From Desulfobia sp. (GTDB lineage: Bacteria > Desulfobacterota > Desulfobulbia > Desulfobulbales > SURF-16), in contig JAUWDC010000045.1 of the NCBI GenBank assembly GCA_030608985.1, forward strand, positions 1-7,383: a stretch of DNA of 7,383 nucleotides, read 5' to 3'. How positions within the stretch are numbered: the stretch's first letter is position 1; each line of letters begins with the position of its first letter. Shown in pieces: positions 1 through 6,917 of this stretch. The notes under the pieces were generated by a model, which was not told where the DNA came from, did no database searches, and was given only the letters and a program-made list of their open reading frames with translations. Both the position numbers and the translations under genes were made by a program.

Positions 1-1103
1 ACCGGCACGACCATATTAATCTGTTCTAAATGTTCCAAACTGCTTTCAACTAAACTTGTAGGGATTTTGAGCTTTTTGCTTATTTCTGAAGCTGTCAGTT
101 TGCTTGCATCTCTGTTGAATTCCCGACAAATGAGAAGCAGGATGCTCAGACATATTTTTTCCTGGGCGCTGAAATGAAGTTCTTCATTAAAATCTATAAC
201 CTGAAAATCTCCGACATGCTGGCAGGCAAAATTAAGAAGAGCCCCTGCGAGGACGATAACCCAGCTGACATAGAGCCATATCATGAAAATAGGGACACTG
301 GCAAAAGTGCCATAAATGGCATTGTATTTTGCCACGCCTACCTGAAAACTGATAAAGCTTATCTGGGTCACTTGCCAGGAGAGGCCTGCTACAATTCCGG
401 CAAAAAGGGCTGAACGTATATGGACGGTAGTGTTTGGGATAATAATATAAATCAAAAAGATTACCAGGATACTGGAAAGCCAGGGGAGGCTCAGAAGAAA
501 GAGTTTCATGGCCCCGGCAAACAATCCTATCTCAAGTAATTTTTGAGTAAAAGCGTGGCTGCTGAGTGTTGTTGACAACCCAAGAGTAATAGCAAGAAGC
601 AGAGGACCTAGAATCAGGAGGGCTAGGTAGTCGGTAAATTTTCTTATGAGGGTGCGCGGTTTACCTATCTCCCAGATGCTATTAAAAGAATTCTCAATCT
701 GTCCAAGCATTGAAATCGACGTGTATAATATAAATGCTAGGCCAATATAGCCAAGGGCTTTTACATTGGTCTTATCAACGTACTCCAAAATTTTAGGAAT
801 AAGGCTATCAGCGATTCCGCCACCAACAGTTTTTTCAAGCAGGATAGTTTCTATCTTGTCTTGAACACCAAAACCTTTGGCAACTGCAAAGACCATTGCA
901 AGAAGAGGAATCAGTGAAAGAAGGAGTTGAAATGAAAGGGCGGCGGCGTGATTAAAAAGCTGTTTGTTAAAGGGATCTCGAACAGTGATAACAATGATTT
1001 TGAGAAAACGGATCCATGCTCTAAAAAGGGAAGATAGTTCCTCTTCTTTATATGCCCAAAGTTTACTGCCAAATCCTGTAGATGGTTGAAAACGAAGTTT
1101 CAA
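1..1103 (-). CDS. yihY: YihY/BrkB family inner-membrane protein (C-terminus cut by window edge)
   Basis: I translated this from the complementary strand: 367 residues, open to the window edge, so the C-terminus is missing. The protein has a polar N-terminus, then about six hydrophobic segments (roughly residues 50-78, 115-135, 158-180, 198-223, 232-255, 268-295). Family signatures are NSIWEIGKPR (141-150), RKFTDYLALLILGP (154-167) and YNAIYGTFASVPIFMIWLY (260-278). After the membrane part, about residues 310-367 look like a winged-helix domain (LTASEISKKLKIPTSLVESS), an extension seen in part of this family. The family was once misnamed ribonuclease BN; its transport substrate or role is not established, so no reaction is assigned. 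The start is TTG at 1103-1101, preceded by AGGAAGG at about eight bases; no in-frame ATG lies nearby upstream. The gene is divergent from mgtE. Family assignment is very sure, function unknown. Confidence 0.93.
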   Translation of the reverse strand, partial: MKLRFQPSTGFGSKLWAYKEEELSSLFRAWIRFLKIIVITVRDPFNKQLFNHAAALSFQLLLSLIPLLAMVFAVAKGFGVQDKIETILLEKTVGGGIADSLIPKILEYVDKTNVKALGYIGLAFILYTSISMLGQIENSFNSIWEIGKPRTLIRKFTDYLALLILGPLLLAITLGLSTTLSSHAFTQKLLEIGLFAGAMKLFLLSLPWLSSILVIFLIYIIIPNTTVHIRSALFAGIVAGLSWQVTQISFISFQVGVAKYNAIYGTFASVPIFMIWLYVSWVIVLAGALLNFACQHVGDFQVIDFNEELHFSAQEKICLSILLLICREFNRDASKLTASEISKKLKIPTSLVESSLEHLEQINMVVP

Positions 1104-1401
1104 TACACACCTTCCTTGCGTCTTGAAGGAGTATTTTTTTTGTCTGTGCCGGACAGGCGCCTCAAACGTATGTTGTAGTTTACAGTGTACCGCATTGCTA
1201 TAAAACTATATAGAATTTTTTTGTTATTGCGCTGTTTCCAAAATCGAAGACAATATTGTTTTGAGCGCACCTATTAGAAGGACTCTAAGTCATAATGCTT
1301 TCTCTAACTGCTCCAATATGGTATAGAATCCTATTGATTTGACTCATATTGCCATTTTCCTGATGGTGATGATCGCAACAATTCCGGCTGGAAAAAAGGA
1401 A
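1104..1401. other. Divergent intergenic region between the yihY-like gene and mgtE
   Basis: About 300 bases with no supportable gene. It must hold the promoters of both divergent genes. The plus strand from 1339 to 1401 is open in the mgtE frame, but I treat it as leader: the extra residues would place a hydrophobic stretch (IAIFLMVMIATI) ahead of a domain that is cytosolic in MgtE. I looked for a magnesium-sensing leader (M-box type) ahead of mgtE and see no convincing long paired structure followed by a terminator. I also found no clear promoter for the yihY-like gene. Confidence 0.6.
1319..1327 (+). promoter_or_regulatory. Candidate extended -10 promoter element for the mgtE operon
   Basis: The sequence TGGTATAGA fits an extended -10 (TGn followed by TATAGA, four of six matches to TATAAT). 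The matching -35 position (about 1299-1304, TTTCTC) is poor, which an extended -10 can tolerate. A start near 1334 would give a leader of roughly 65-70 bases before the ATG at 1402. This is pattern matching only; such sites occur by chance in AT-rich DNA. Confidence 0.3.
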
Positions 1402-2793
1402 ATGAAAAAGGGTACTGTAAAGCGTGAACTGATCGGCAATGAAGGCATGGTGTTACTCGACACCATTCGGCGATTAAATCGTCGGAATGCTACTGATCGG
1501 GTGATGAAGCTGATAAACAAGACGCATCCTGCTGATATAGCGTGGGTTTTTCGTCATCTGAGTCCGGTTGAGCGTTCCACTATTTTTAATATTGTCGCTC
1601 AATCCAGCGAAGTAGCCGATTTCCTGAGCGAGCTTGATCTGGCAATTATGCTCGAGCTTGTTGAGGACCTTACTCCAAAATTTATGGTGGCTATCATCAA
1701 AGAAATGGCCACCGATGATGCTGCTGATCTTCTTGAAGCTTTGCCTGATGAATTTGCCAATGAAATACGGCAGCTCATGGGTAAGGAAGACCGGGAAGAG
1801 GTTGATGAGCTCATGCAGTATCACCCGGAATCAGCGGGTGGACTGATGTCACCAGACTTTATGGCCCTGGATGAAGAGTTCAGTGTTGGTGATGCCATCA
1901 AAAAAGTTCAGGAACGCAGTGAAGAAAAGGAGATGTCTTTTTATCTCTATATTACCCATGGTGATGAAGGTCAGCTTAGTGGGGTATTGTCTCTGCGTGA
2001 ACTTCTCATGCATCCTCCCTACAGGCAACTGAGCAATATCATGAACCCCAAAGTTATTGCTGTTGGTACAGACACTGACCAGGAAGAAGTTGCGCATATT
2101 GTTTCACAATACAATATTCTGGCTGTTCCTGTTGTTGACCCGTCATATTCAGTTATTGGTATTGTTACGGTTGATGATATCATTGACGTTATCCGAGAGG
2201 AAGCCACAGAAGATTTCCTGCAGATGGCTGGTGCTGGTAAGGATAGAGAGATTCTCCTCAAGTCAACGGTTGATAACGCGATTACCAGGGCTCCCTGGCT
2301 ATTTGCAAGTTGGGTGGGTGGGGTCCTTGCCGCTCTGATAATAACATTTTTCGAGGATGAATTACGGCAGGTTATTGCACTGGCAGCTTTCATCCCAATT
2401 GTAATGGGTATGGGGGGCAATATCGGCACGCAGTCCAGTACTATTGTGGTTCGTGGAATAGCTACTGGACGGATAAATATGAACGAATTAGCCAAAGTCA
2501 TTTTTAAGGAAATGCGTGTTGGTGTTATGCTTGGTACATTTTATGGTCTGATTTTAGGGATAGCGGCCTACTTTACATATGGGGACCAACCGATTCAGCT
2601 CGGTCTTGTCGTGGGCTTATCCGTCCTTTTTGCCATGGCCTTGGCCGCAACTGTAGGAACTTTCGTACCATTGATTCTCAAACGTCTGGACATCGACGCG
2701 GCTGTGGCAACCGGTCCCTTTGTCACCACATCTATTGATATTTTTGGAGTTTTTGCCTATTTTCTCATTGCAAAATTATTGATGAATATATAA
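1402..2793 (+). CDS. mgtE: MgtE family magnesium channel/transporter
   Basis: Predicted Mg2+ uptake channel of the inner membrane, acting as a dimer. From the ATG at 1402 it has 463 residues, close to the usual 450 or so. Order of parts: MgtE_N helical domain (about 30-135, with KLINKTHPADIAWVF), a CBS pair (about 145-268; HPESAGGLM opens the first, VIGIVTVDDIIDVI closes the second), a connecting 'plug' helix (about 270-290), and five membrane helices (about 295-463). The pore signature MGMGGNIGTQSSTIVVRG (335-352) and the late acidic residue in TTSIDIFG (D446), matching the conserved pore aspartate, are both present. In characterised MgtE, Mg2+ bound between the N, CBS and plug parts closes the pore. 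An alternative TTG start at 1339 or ATG at 1363 adds a hydrophobic N-terminus not expected in this family, so 1402 is preferred, although its ribosome binding site is poor (AAGGA almost touching the ATG, or TGGA at about 9 bases). The gene appears to be first in a three-gene operon. Confidence 0.96.
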   Translation: MKKGTVKRELIGNEGMVLLDTIRRLNRRNATDRVMKLINKTHPADIAWVFRHLSPVERSTIFNIVAQSSEVADFLSELDLAIMLELVEDLTPKFMVAIIKEMATDDAADLLEALPDEFANEIRQLMGKEDREEVDELMQYHPESAGGLMSPDFMALDEEFSVGDAIKKVQERSEEKEMSFYLYITHGDEGQLSGVLSLRELLMHPPYRQLSNIMNPKVIAVGTDTDQEEVAHIVSQYNILAVPVVDPSYSVIGIVTVDDIIDVIREEATEDFLQMAGAGKDREILLKSTVDNAITRAPWLFASWVGGVLAALIITFFEDELRQVIALAAFIPIVMGMGGNIGTQSSTIVVRGIATGRINMNELAKVIFKEMRVGVMLGTFYGLILGIAAYFTYGDQPIQLGLVVGLSVLFAMALAATVGTFVPLILKRLDIDAAVATGPFVTTSIDIFGVFAYFLIAKLLMNI

Positions 2794-3905
2794 TGAATTC
2801 TCATCCTCCACGTCGTAAGATATCGCCATTATTGCTTTTTATCATTGGGTTAATCCTTCTTGGGTGGTTTTTTGCGAAGCCCGACAGAAGAGTACACAAC
2901 CCTGATGCCACTCCCCGGGCCATTACGGCCAGGGGAGATCTGGCGGCAGATGAAAGAAATACAATTGAACTATTCGAAGCAACTTCTCCTGCTGTTGTCT
3001 ATATTACAAGCATTGAACTGCGCCGTAACTTATTCAGCCTTAATGTCCATGAAATTCCCAAGGGAACAGGTTCAGGTTTTGTTTGGGATAGAGAAGGTCG
3101 AATTGTTACCAATTATCACGTCATTGAAGATGCCAGCCGGGTCCATGTAACTTTGGCTGATAACACAACATGGAAGGCAGCACTTGTTGGAGCCACGCCA
3201 GACAAGGATATCGCAGTGTTGCAGATTACTGCACCTGTAGAGAGTCTTAAGCCAATTCCTATTGGAGAATCGGATACTCTTCTCGTTGGCCAAAAGGTAT
3301 TTGCAATCGGCAATCCTTTTGGTTTAGATCAGACTATCACCAGCGGTATTGTCAGTGCTTTGGACCGAGAAATTAAATCTGCAAACGGTATGACTATTCA
3401 TGACGTGATTCAGACTGATGCCGCAATTAATCCTGGGAACTCAGGAGGTCCGTTGCTTGATAGTGCAGGCCGATTGATTGGCGTGAATACCGCTATATAC
3501 AGTCCTGTTGGTATCAGTGCCGGCATTGGTTTTGCCGTACCTGTCAATGAAGTTAACCGTGTTGTCACTCAGATTATCAAATACGGTCACATTATCAGGC
3601 CTGGGCTTGGCGTTTCTGTTGCCAATGAAAGACTGGCAAAACGGCTTGGGATTGACGGTATTCTCATCGCAAGGGTGGAAAAAGACAGTGCTGCAGAGGC
3701 TGCCGGGCTGCGTGGTATAAGAAGGATTGACGGAGAATTGTATCTTGGCGACATAATAATCAGTATAGATGGTGCGTTAGTAAGAAATCTTGATGACCTC
3801 CGTCAGGAACTTGATCGCCATAAAGTAGGGGATGAGGTCACTCTTAGAATTGTCCGCGATGATCAAGATTTTCAGGTAAAAGTCATACTGGAACAGGTGG
3901 GATGA
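2793..3905 (+). CDS. htrA: Membrane-anchored HtrA/DegS-like serine protease, one PDZ domain
   Basis: A 370-residue S1C-family serine endopeptidase predicted to act on the periplasmic face. Residues 1-11 are basic and polar, 12-28 form one hydrophobic segment (LLLFIIGLILLGWFF) with no obvious signal-peptidase site, so it is probably a membrane anchor as in DegS. The trypsin-like domain (about 58-262) has an intact triad: H109 in TNYHVIED, D139 in DKDIAVLQI, S217 in NPGNSGGPL. A single PDZ domain follows (about 270-367), with LGDIIISIDG and GDEVTLRIVRD; the inserted LRGIRRIDGELYLGD stretch recalls cyanobacterial and plant Deg1-type proteins. Its ATG overlaps the mgtE stop as TAATG, implying translational coupling. 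DegS-type enzymes cleave an anti-sigma factor, whereas DegP/DegQ enzymes degrade misfolded proteins. No anti-sigma gene is in view, so the substrate is unknown. Family sure, subtype inferred from the anchor and single PDZ. Confidence 0.95.
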   Translation: MNSHPPRRKISPLLLFIIGLILLGWFFAKPDRRVHNPDATPRAITARGDLAADERNTIELFEATSPAVVYITSIELRRNLFSLNVHEIPKGTGSGFVWDREGRIVTNYHVIEDASRVHVTLADNTTWKAALVGATPDKDIAVLQITAPVESLKPIPIGESDTLLVGQKVFAIGNPFGLDQTITSGIVSALDREIKSANGMTIHDVIQTDAAINPGNSGGPLLDSAGRLIGVNTAIYSPVGISAGIGFAVPVNEVNRVVTQIIKYGHIIRPGLGVSVANERLAKRLGIDGILIARVEKDSAAEAAGLRGIRRIDGELYLGDIIISIDGALVRNLDDLRQELDRHKVGDEVTLRIVRDDQDFQVKVILEQVG

Positions 3906-3909
3906 AAAT

Positions 3910-5271
3910 TTGAATTGGTGGACTAGAAGCCTGAGAAGCCTCATATCATTTGATGACGGAGAGAGGCTCGATCTCTTTAAAATATTTCCTTCCCTGAGAA
4001 GATTCTTAGCAGCAAGGCATCACTACGCTCAATTACGTACGGCCGGTGATGTTCTTTTTATTGTAGTCCTTATTTCCGGTTTCTTTGGCCCCCAGGATCC
4101 CACCCGAAATTTTGCTGTTTTCCTGACGTGGGGTATCCTGTGGCCTTCCATTGTTCTTTCCTGGTTTTTTCTTGGTCGTATGTGGTGCGGTATCTGTCCA
4201 TTTCCTGGTCTTGGAGTATTTTTTCAGAAAAAAGGATGGACGTTAGGACTTAAGAGGCCGAAAGTTCTACGGAAATATGGTGTGTACTGGTCTGTTGTTC
4301 TTCTTTTTCTGATTATCTGGTTTGAGACAGTAGCCGATCTTGCCCACTGGCCGGCCGGCACTTCCTATCTTGTCCTTGCCATTGTCATTGGTGCGGCAAT
4401 TATGGCTGTCTTGTATCCAGGACAGTCCTGGTGTCGGCATTTATGTCCGCTTGGAAGGATGACCGGTGCCGCATCAACACTCGCTATTACCGAATTCAGG
4501 GCAGATCATGATAAATGCAGAGGGTGCAAAACATTGGCCTGTAAAAAAGGGTTTGAAGGCAAACCTGGCTGCCCCGTTTATCTTGGAGCCGTATCTGTTC
4601 AGAATAACCTCCATTGCCTGGTATGTGGTCATTGTCTTCCTTTCTGTGACCGCAATTCCCCGCAGTTATTGTTTCGTAATCCATATAATGAATTGATTCA
4701 TAACCGCGGGAGGTACATTACCTGTACCTGGACAGTCCCTTTTCTTATCGGGTCTCAATTGGCGAGATTTTTCAGGGACAAATCCTATTATCCTCAGCTC
4801 CTTGAGATGACAGCACTCTCCGATGCCCTGTTTTTTAGTATATTACTTATACTCTGTATTGCTGTAGTACTTGCCGTTATTTATTTCGGGTCAATACTTT
4901 TTAAAATTCCTCCAAGCGATCCCGATTTCGGCAAACTTACACCAATGGTACCAGTCCTTATTCCGATGGCTTTTACAGGAGAATTGGTGTATCGAATGAC
5001 CCATTTTGCTGAAGGTATAGGAGACTTTATTCCCACAATTGGCCGACAGTTTTATCTTTCATTTCTTGAATATTTTTCTTTTGGTGTGCCGGATTTTCCT
5101 GTCCAGGTTCTGGCCGCCTTTTTTATGATGAATGGAGCAATTGCAGGAGGATATATACTGTGGCGTTATGCTCTAGGGGAGTTTGAGGGGGTTTTGGAAT
5201 TGAAAAATTTTGCCGGACTCCATTTTCTGCTTGGCGGGATTCTCTTTATTTTTCTATGGGTTATTTTTTGA
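3910..5271 (+). CDS. NapH/NosR-type polytopic membrane iron-sulfur protein
   Basis: A 453-residue membrane protein likely to carry electrons between quinol or a membrane partner and an unknown acceptor. About four helices come first (46-60, 68-90, 124-143, 150-170). They carry the paired cysteine motifs of the NapH/NosR/CcoG group: GRMWCGICPFPG (C93, C96) and WCRHLCPLGR (C175, C179). A two-cluster ferredoxin-like region follows: C203, C206, C211 and C221 (irregular spacing CX2CX4CX9CP), then C236, C239, C242 and C246 (CX2CX2CX3C). Unlike minimal NapH, another 180 or so residues follow with about four more helices and a polar stretch YRMTHFAEGIGDF (361-373). The start is TTG at 3910, nine bases after AGGTGG; the nearer ATG at 3902 reads only three codons. 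It lies four bases after the protease gene, so it is very probably co-transcribed and translationally coupled. Electron-transfer role follows from the family; partner and acceptor are not visible. Confidence 0.9.
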   Translation: MNWWTRSLRSLISFDDGERLDLFKIFPSLRRFLAARHHYAQLRTAGDVLFIVVLISGFFGPQDPTRNFAVFLTWGILWPSIVLSWFFLGRMWCGICPFPGLGVFFQKKGWTLGLKRPKVLRKYGVYWSVVLLFLIIWFETVADLAHWPAGTSYLVLAIVIGAAIMAVLYPGQSWCRHLCPLGRMTGAASTLAITEFRADHDKCRGCKTLACKKGFEGKPGCPVYLGAVSVQNNLHCLVCGHCLPFCDRNSPQLLFRNPYNELIHNRGRYITCTWTVPFLIGSQLARFFRDKSYYPQLLEMTALSDALFFSILLILCIAVVLAVIYFGSILFKIPPSDPDFGKLTPMVPVLIPMAFTGELVYRMTHFAEGIGDFIPTIGRQFYLSFLEYFSFGVPDFPVQVLAAFFMMNGAIAGGYILWRYALGEFEGVLELKNFAGLHFLLGGILFIFLWVIF

Positions 5272-5296
5272 CGTATTCATAAAAAGTCTTTTTTTC

Positions 5297-5375
5297 ACCA
5301 CAGAGCACACAGAGACCACAGAGAAATTTTTTTATTACAAGCAGTTACCTCTGAGATCTGTGTGTGCTCTGTGGT
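5297..5375. repeat. Imperfect inverted repeat with 9-base CACAGAG period, between convergent genes
   Basis: The left arm (5297-5323) and right arm (5349-5375) are 27 bases each and pair at 24 of 27 positions, the outer 15 without a mismatch. The 25-base loop is AT-rich. The left arm is itself three tandem units, CACAGAG at 5299, 5308 and 5317, exactly nine bases apart. The right arm shows the same period on the other strand (CACAGAG, CACACAG, CTCAGAG). The outer edge of the right arm meets the stop codon of the minus-strand gene, and the left arm lies 25 bases after the stop of the plus-strand gene. It could act as a transcription barrier for both directions, though neither side has a clean U-tract next to the stem, so a classical intrinsic terminator is not certain. 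I recall similar CACAGAG arrays between genes in many environmental bacteria; their origin is not known to me. Confidence 0.88.
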
Positions 5376-6436
5376 TAATTTATAGTTTTTACGACTTTAG
5401 CATCTTGACGCCCTGATTTTTTTTCTTTGTTCCTGGCTAATTGCCGCATGGTTTCCGTTGGATCCGATTCATCTCTAATTTCCTGCCCGACTATTTCTTC
5501 GATAATATCTTCCAGGCTGATAACACCAGTCATTCCACCATATTCATCTACTACGCAGAAGAGGTGCTGGCGTCTTTCAAAGAAATCGACAAGAAGGTTG
5601 TTGAGTTGCGCTGTCTCAGGAACAAAATGAACCGGTTTCATGAGTGATGCGAGCGCCAGGTTTTCACGCCTTTCGGCTACACTCAGTAAAACATCTTTAC
5701 GGAGGACAATGCCGACAATTTCATCAGGTTTGTGATCATAGACAGGAACTCTGCTGTGGCGATTCCACTGGGCCTTCAATTTCTGCGCTTCAGACACTGA
5801 CAGGTCTTTGTTCAGTGTGAAGGTGACAGTCCTCGGGGTCATGGCTTGGCGAACAGATTTTTCTTTCAGTTCTATAATATTGCGGATGATTTTTTCCTGC
5901 TGGGGATCAATTTCACCGGATTTTCTGCTTAACAGAGCCATGGCCTGGATTTCTTCAGCTGATACCGACGATTCCTGCTTATAACGAGGAATTATTTTAA
6001 TTGTCAATTCGCAGAGCCAGACAATTGGAGCAAGAATTTTTACAAGAGCTGCAAGCGGTAAGGCGATCAAAGGCGCGAGTTCCTTGCAATACACAACTCC
6101 TATAATTTTGGGTAAAATTTCAGAGAAGATTAGAATAGCAAAGGTGAAGATAGCGGAAAATAGACCAAGATAAACGTCACCGAGTACGGCAGCTGCGGCA
6201 GCGCCAGCGATAGCAGCACCCATTGTATGGGCAATAGTGTTTAAGGTGAGTATTGCTGTAATAGGCTGCTGGATGTTCAGCTTGAGTTTTTTCAGAATTT
6301 TACCGGAGAGGCGTCCCGATTTTGATAATACTTCTACCTGGCTTATAGACACCGAGTAAAGTACTGATTCGAAAATGGAACAGAGAGCTGAAACAACAAT
6401 GGCAATTCCAGTAGCAAGGCATAATTTAAGAAACAA
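5375..6436 (-). CDS. CNNM/CorC-type membrane protein (DUF21 plus CBS pair)
   Basis: A 353-residue protein of the CNNM/CorC/HlyC group, members of which export Mg2+ or confer Mg2+ or cobalt tolerance. The DUF21 membrane domain covers about 1-150, with hydrophobic segments near 4-25, 60-83, 88-108 and 120-147, plus NTIAHTMGAA (66-75) and FSEILPK (104-110). After the acidic linker (SAEEIQAMA) comes a CBS pair (about 198-320) with the hallmarks AMTPRTVTF, HSRVPVYD and DEYGGMTGVISLEDIIEEI. The protein ends in a basic tail and lacks the C-terminal CorC_HlyC domain of longer members, as several short relatives do. The start is TTG at 6436-6434, six bases after GAAGG, with an in-frame TGA four codons upstream. 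The next in-frame Met is residue 72, which would delete the first membrane helix, so TTG is well supported. The stop abuts the inverted repeat. It follows the PilZ gene by 41 bases and may share its transcript. Old 'hemolysin' labels for this family are misleading. Confidence 0.93.
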   Translation of the reverse strand: MFLKLCLATGIAIVVSALCSIFESVLYSVSISQVEVLSKSGRLSGKILKKLKLNIQQPITAILTLNTIAHTMGAAIAGAAAAAVLGDVYLGLFSAIFTFAILIFSEILPKIIGVVYCKELAPLIALPLAALVKILAPIVWLCELTIKIIPRYKQESSVSAEEIQAMALLSRKSGEIDPQQEKIIRNIIELKEKSVRQAMTPRTVTFTLNKDLSVSEAQKLKAQWNRHSRVPVYDHKPDEIVGIVLRKDVLLSVAERRENLALASLMKPVHFVPETAQLNNLLVDFFERRQHLFCVVDEYGGMTGVISLEDIIEEIVGQEIRDESDPTETMRQLARNKEKKSGRQDAKVVKTIN

Positions 6437-6477
6437 GGGGTACCTTCACTATAGTTGATGGACTTTTTACGAGGACA

Positions 6478-6837
6478 TCAATATTGATTAAGAAAATTAT
6501 CAAGAACCGAATGTTGTTCATCTGTAAGGTCGGCAAATTCAACGCCATTTGTTCGGATCAATGTGCTGCTTGACGGGTGTAACGGAGAGGAATCATTTGA
6601 CCTGACCACTTTGCAGCAGAGTTTATCAAGATAAAAGCCACTTTCAGTATTTAGAAATCCCAGCTCTACATCAGCAGCTATCGTATCATCTTTAGTTGTC
6701 AGATAGCGATAGGCAAGACCGCTTTTACTGATGTTCAGGATTTGACCAAAGGTGTCATGGCTAAATACAAGAACATTATCTCCTACATTATATCTTGGGT
6801 GTGTACGACGTTCAGTAGATGAGGACTTTTCAATCAT
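6478..6837 (-). CDS. Short PilZ-domain protein, probable cyclic-di-GMP receptor
   Basis: A 119-residue soluble protein made up almost entirely of one PilZ domain. Both cyclic-di-GMP binding motifs are present: RxxxR as R11-T-H-P-R15 after a glutamate, and [D/N]xSxxG as N35-I-S-K-S-G40. The following strands fit the PilZ barrel (VELGFLNTE, KLCCKVVRS, NGVEFADLTDEQ). The ATG at 6837-6835 is preferred over the longer ORF from 6948 because GGAGG lies four bases before it, whereas 6948 lacks a ribosome binding site and would add 37 residues without domain character. Single-domain PilZ proteins usually act by binding a partner, which is not identifiable here. It lies 41 bases upstream of the CNNM-type gene on the same strand with no terminator between, so co-transcription is likely. 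Confidence 0.88.
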   Translation of the reverse strand: MIEKSSSTERRTHPRYNVGDNVLVFSHDTFGQILNISKSGLAYRYLTTKDDTIAADVELGFLNTESGFYLDKLCCKVVRSNDSSPLHPSSSTLIRTNGVEFADLTDEQHSVLDNFLNQY

Positions 6838-6917
6838 GGGGCCTCCATCGCGGCAAAGTGTGATGCAGTTGCTGTCAGGAGATACAGAGTTTCCGGACAG
6901 ACACCAGTTAATATAAG

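Noticed and set aside
174..413. Plus-strand 79-residue ORF
   Set aside because: It lies antisense within the conserved YihY-family coding region, its product has no recognisable features, and it has no convincing ribosome binding site.
1110..1130. Small hairpin (TCCTT/AAGGA) that could mask the ribosome binding site of the yihY-like gene
   Set aside because: It has only five base pairs with an eight-base loop, which is weak and expected by chance in this sequence.
1339..1401. Longer mgtE start (TTG at 1339)
   Set aside because: It has no ribosome binding site and would add a hydrophobic N-terminus that does not fit the cytosolic MgtE_N domain; 1402 gives the normal family length.
1104..1401. 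Mg2+-sensing riboswitch (M-box) upstream of mgtE
   Set aside because: I could not find the long multi-stem pairing or a terminator hairpin. A covariance-model scan for the M-box family would decide; a clear hit would overturn this.
2019..2501. Minus-strand 160-residue ORF inside mgtE
   Set aside because: It is antisense to the strongly conserved CBS and pore-forming region of MgtE; its composition is typical of a shadow frame and no domain is visible.
5210..5416. Plus-strand 68-residue ORF containing TTEHTETTEK
   Set aside because: It starts inside the Fe-S protein gene and is mostly a translation of the CACAGAG repeat, a common source of false hypothetical proteins.
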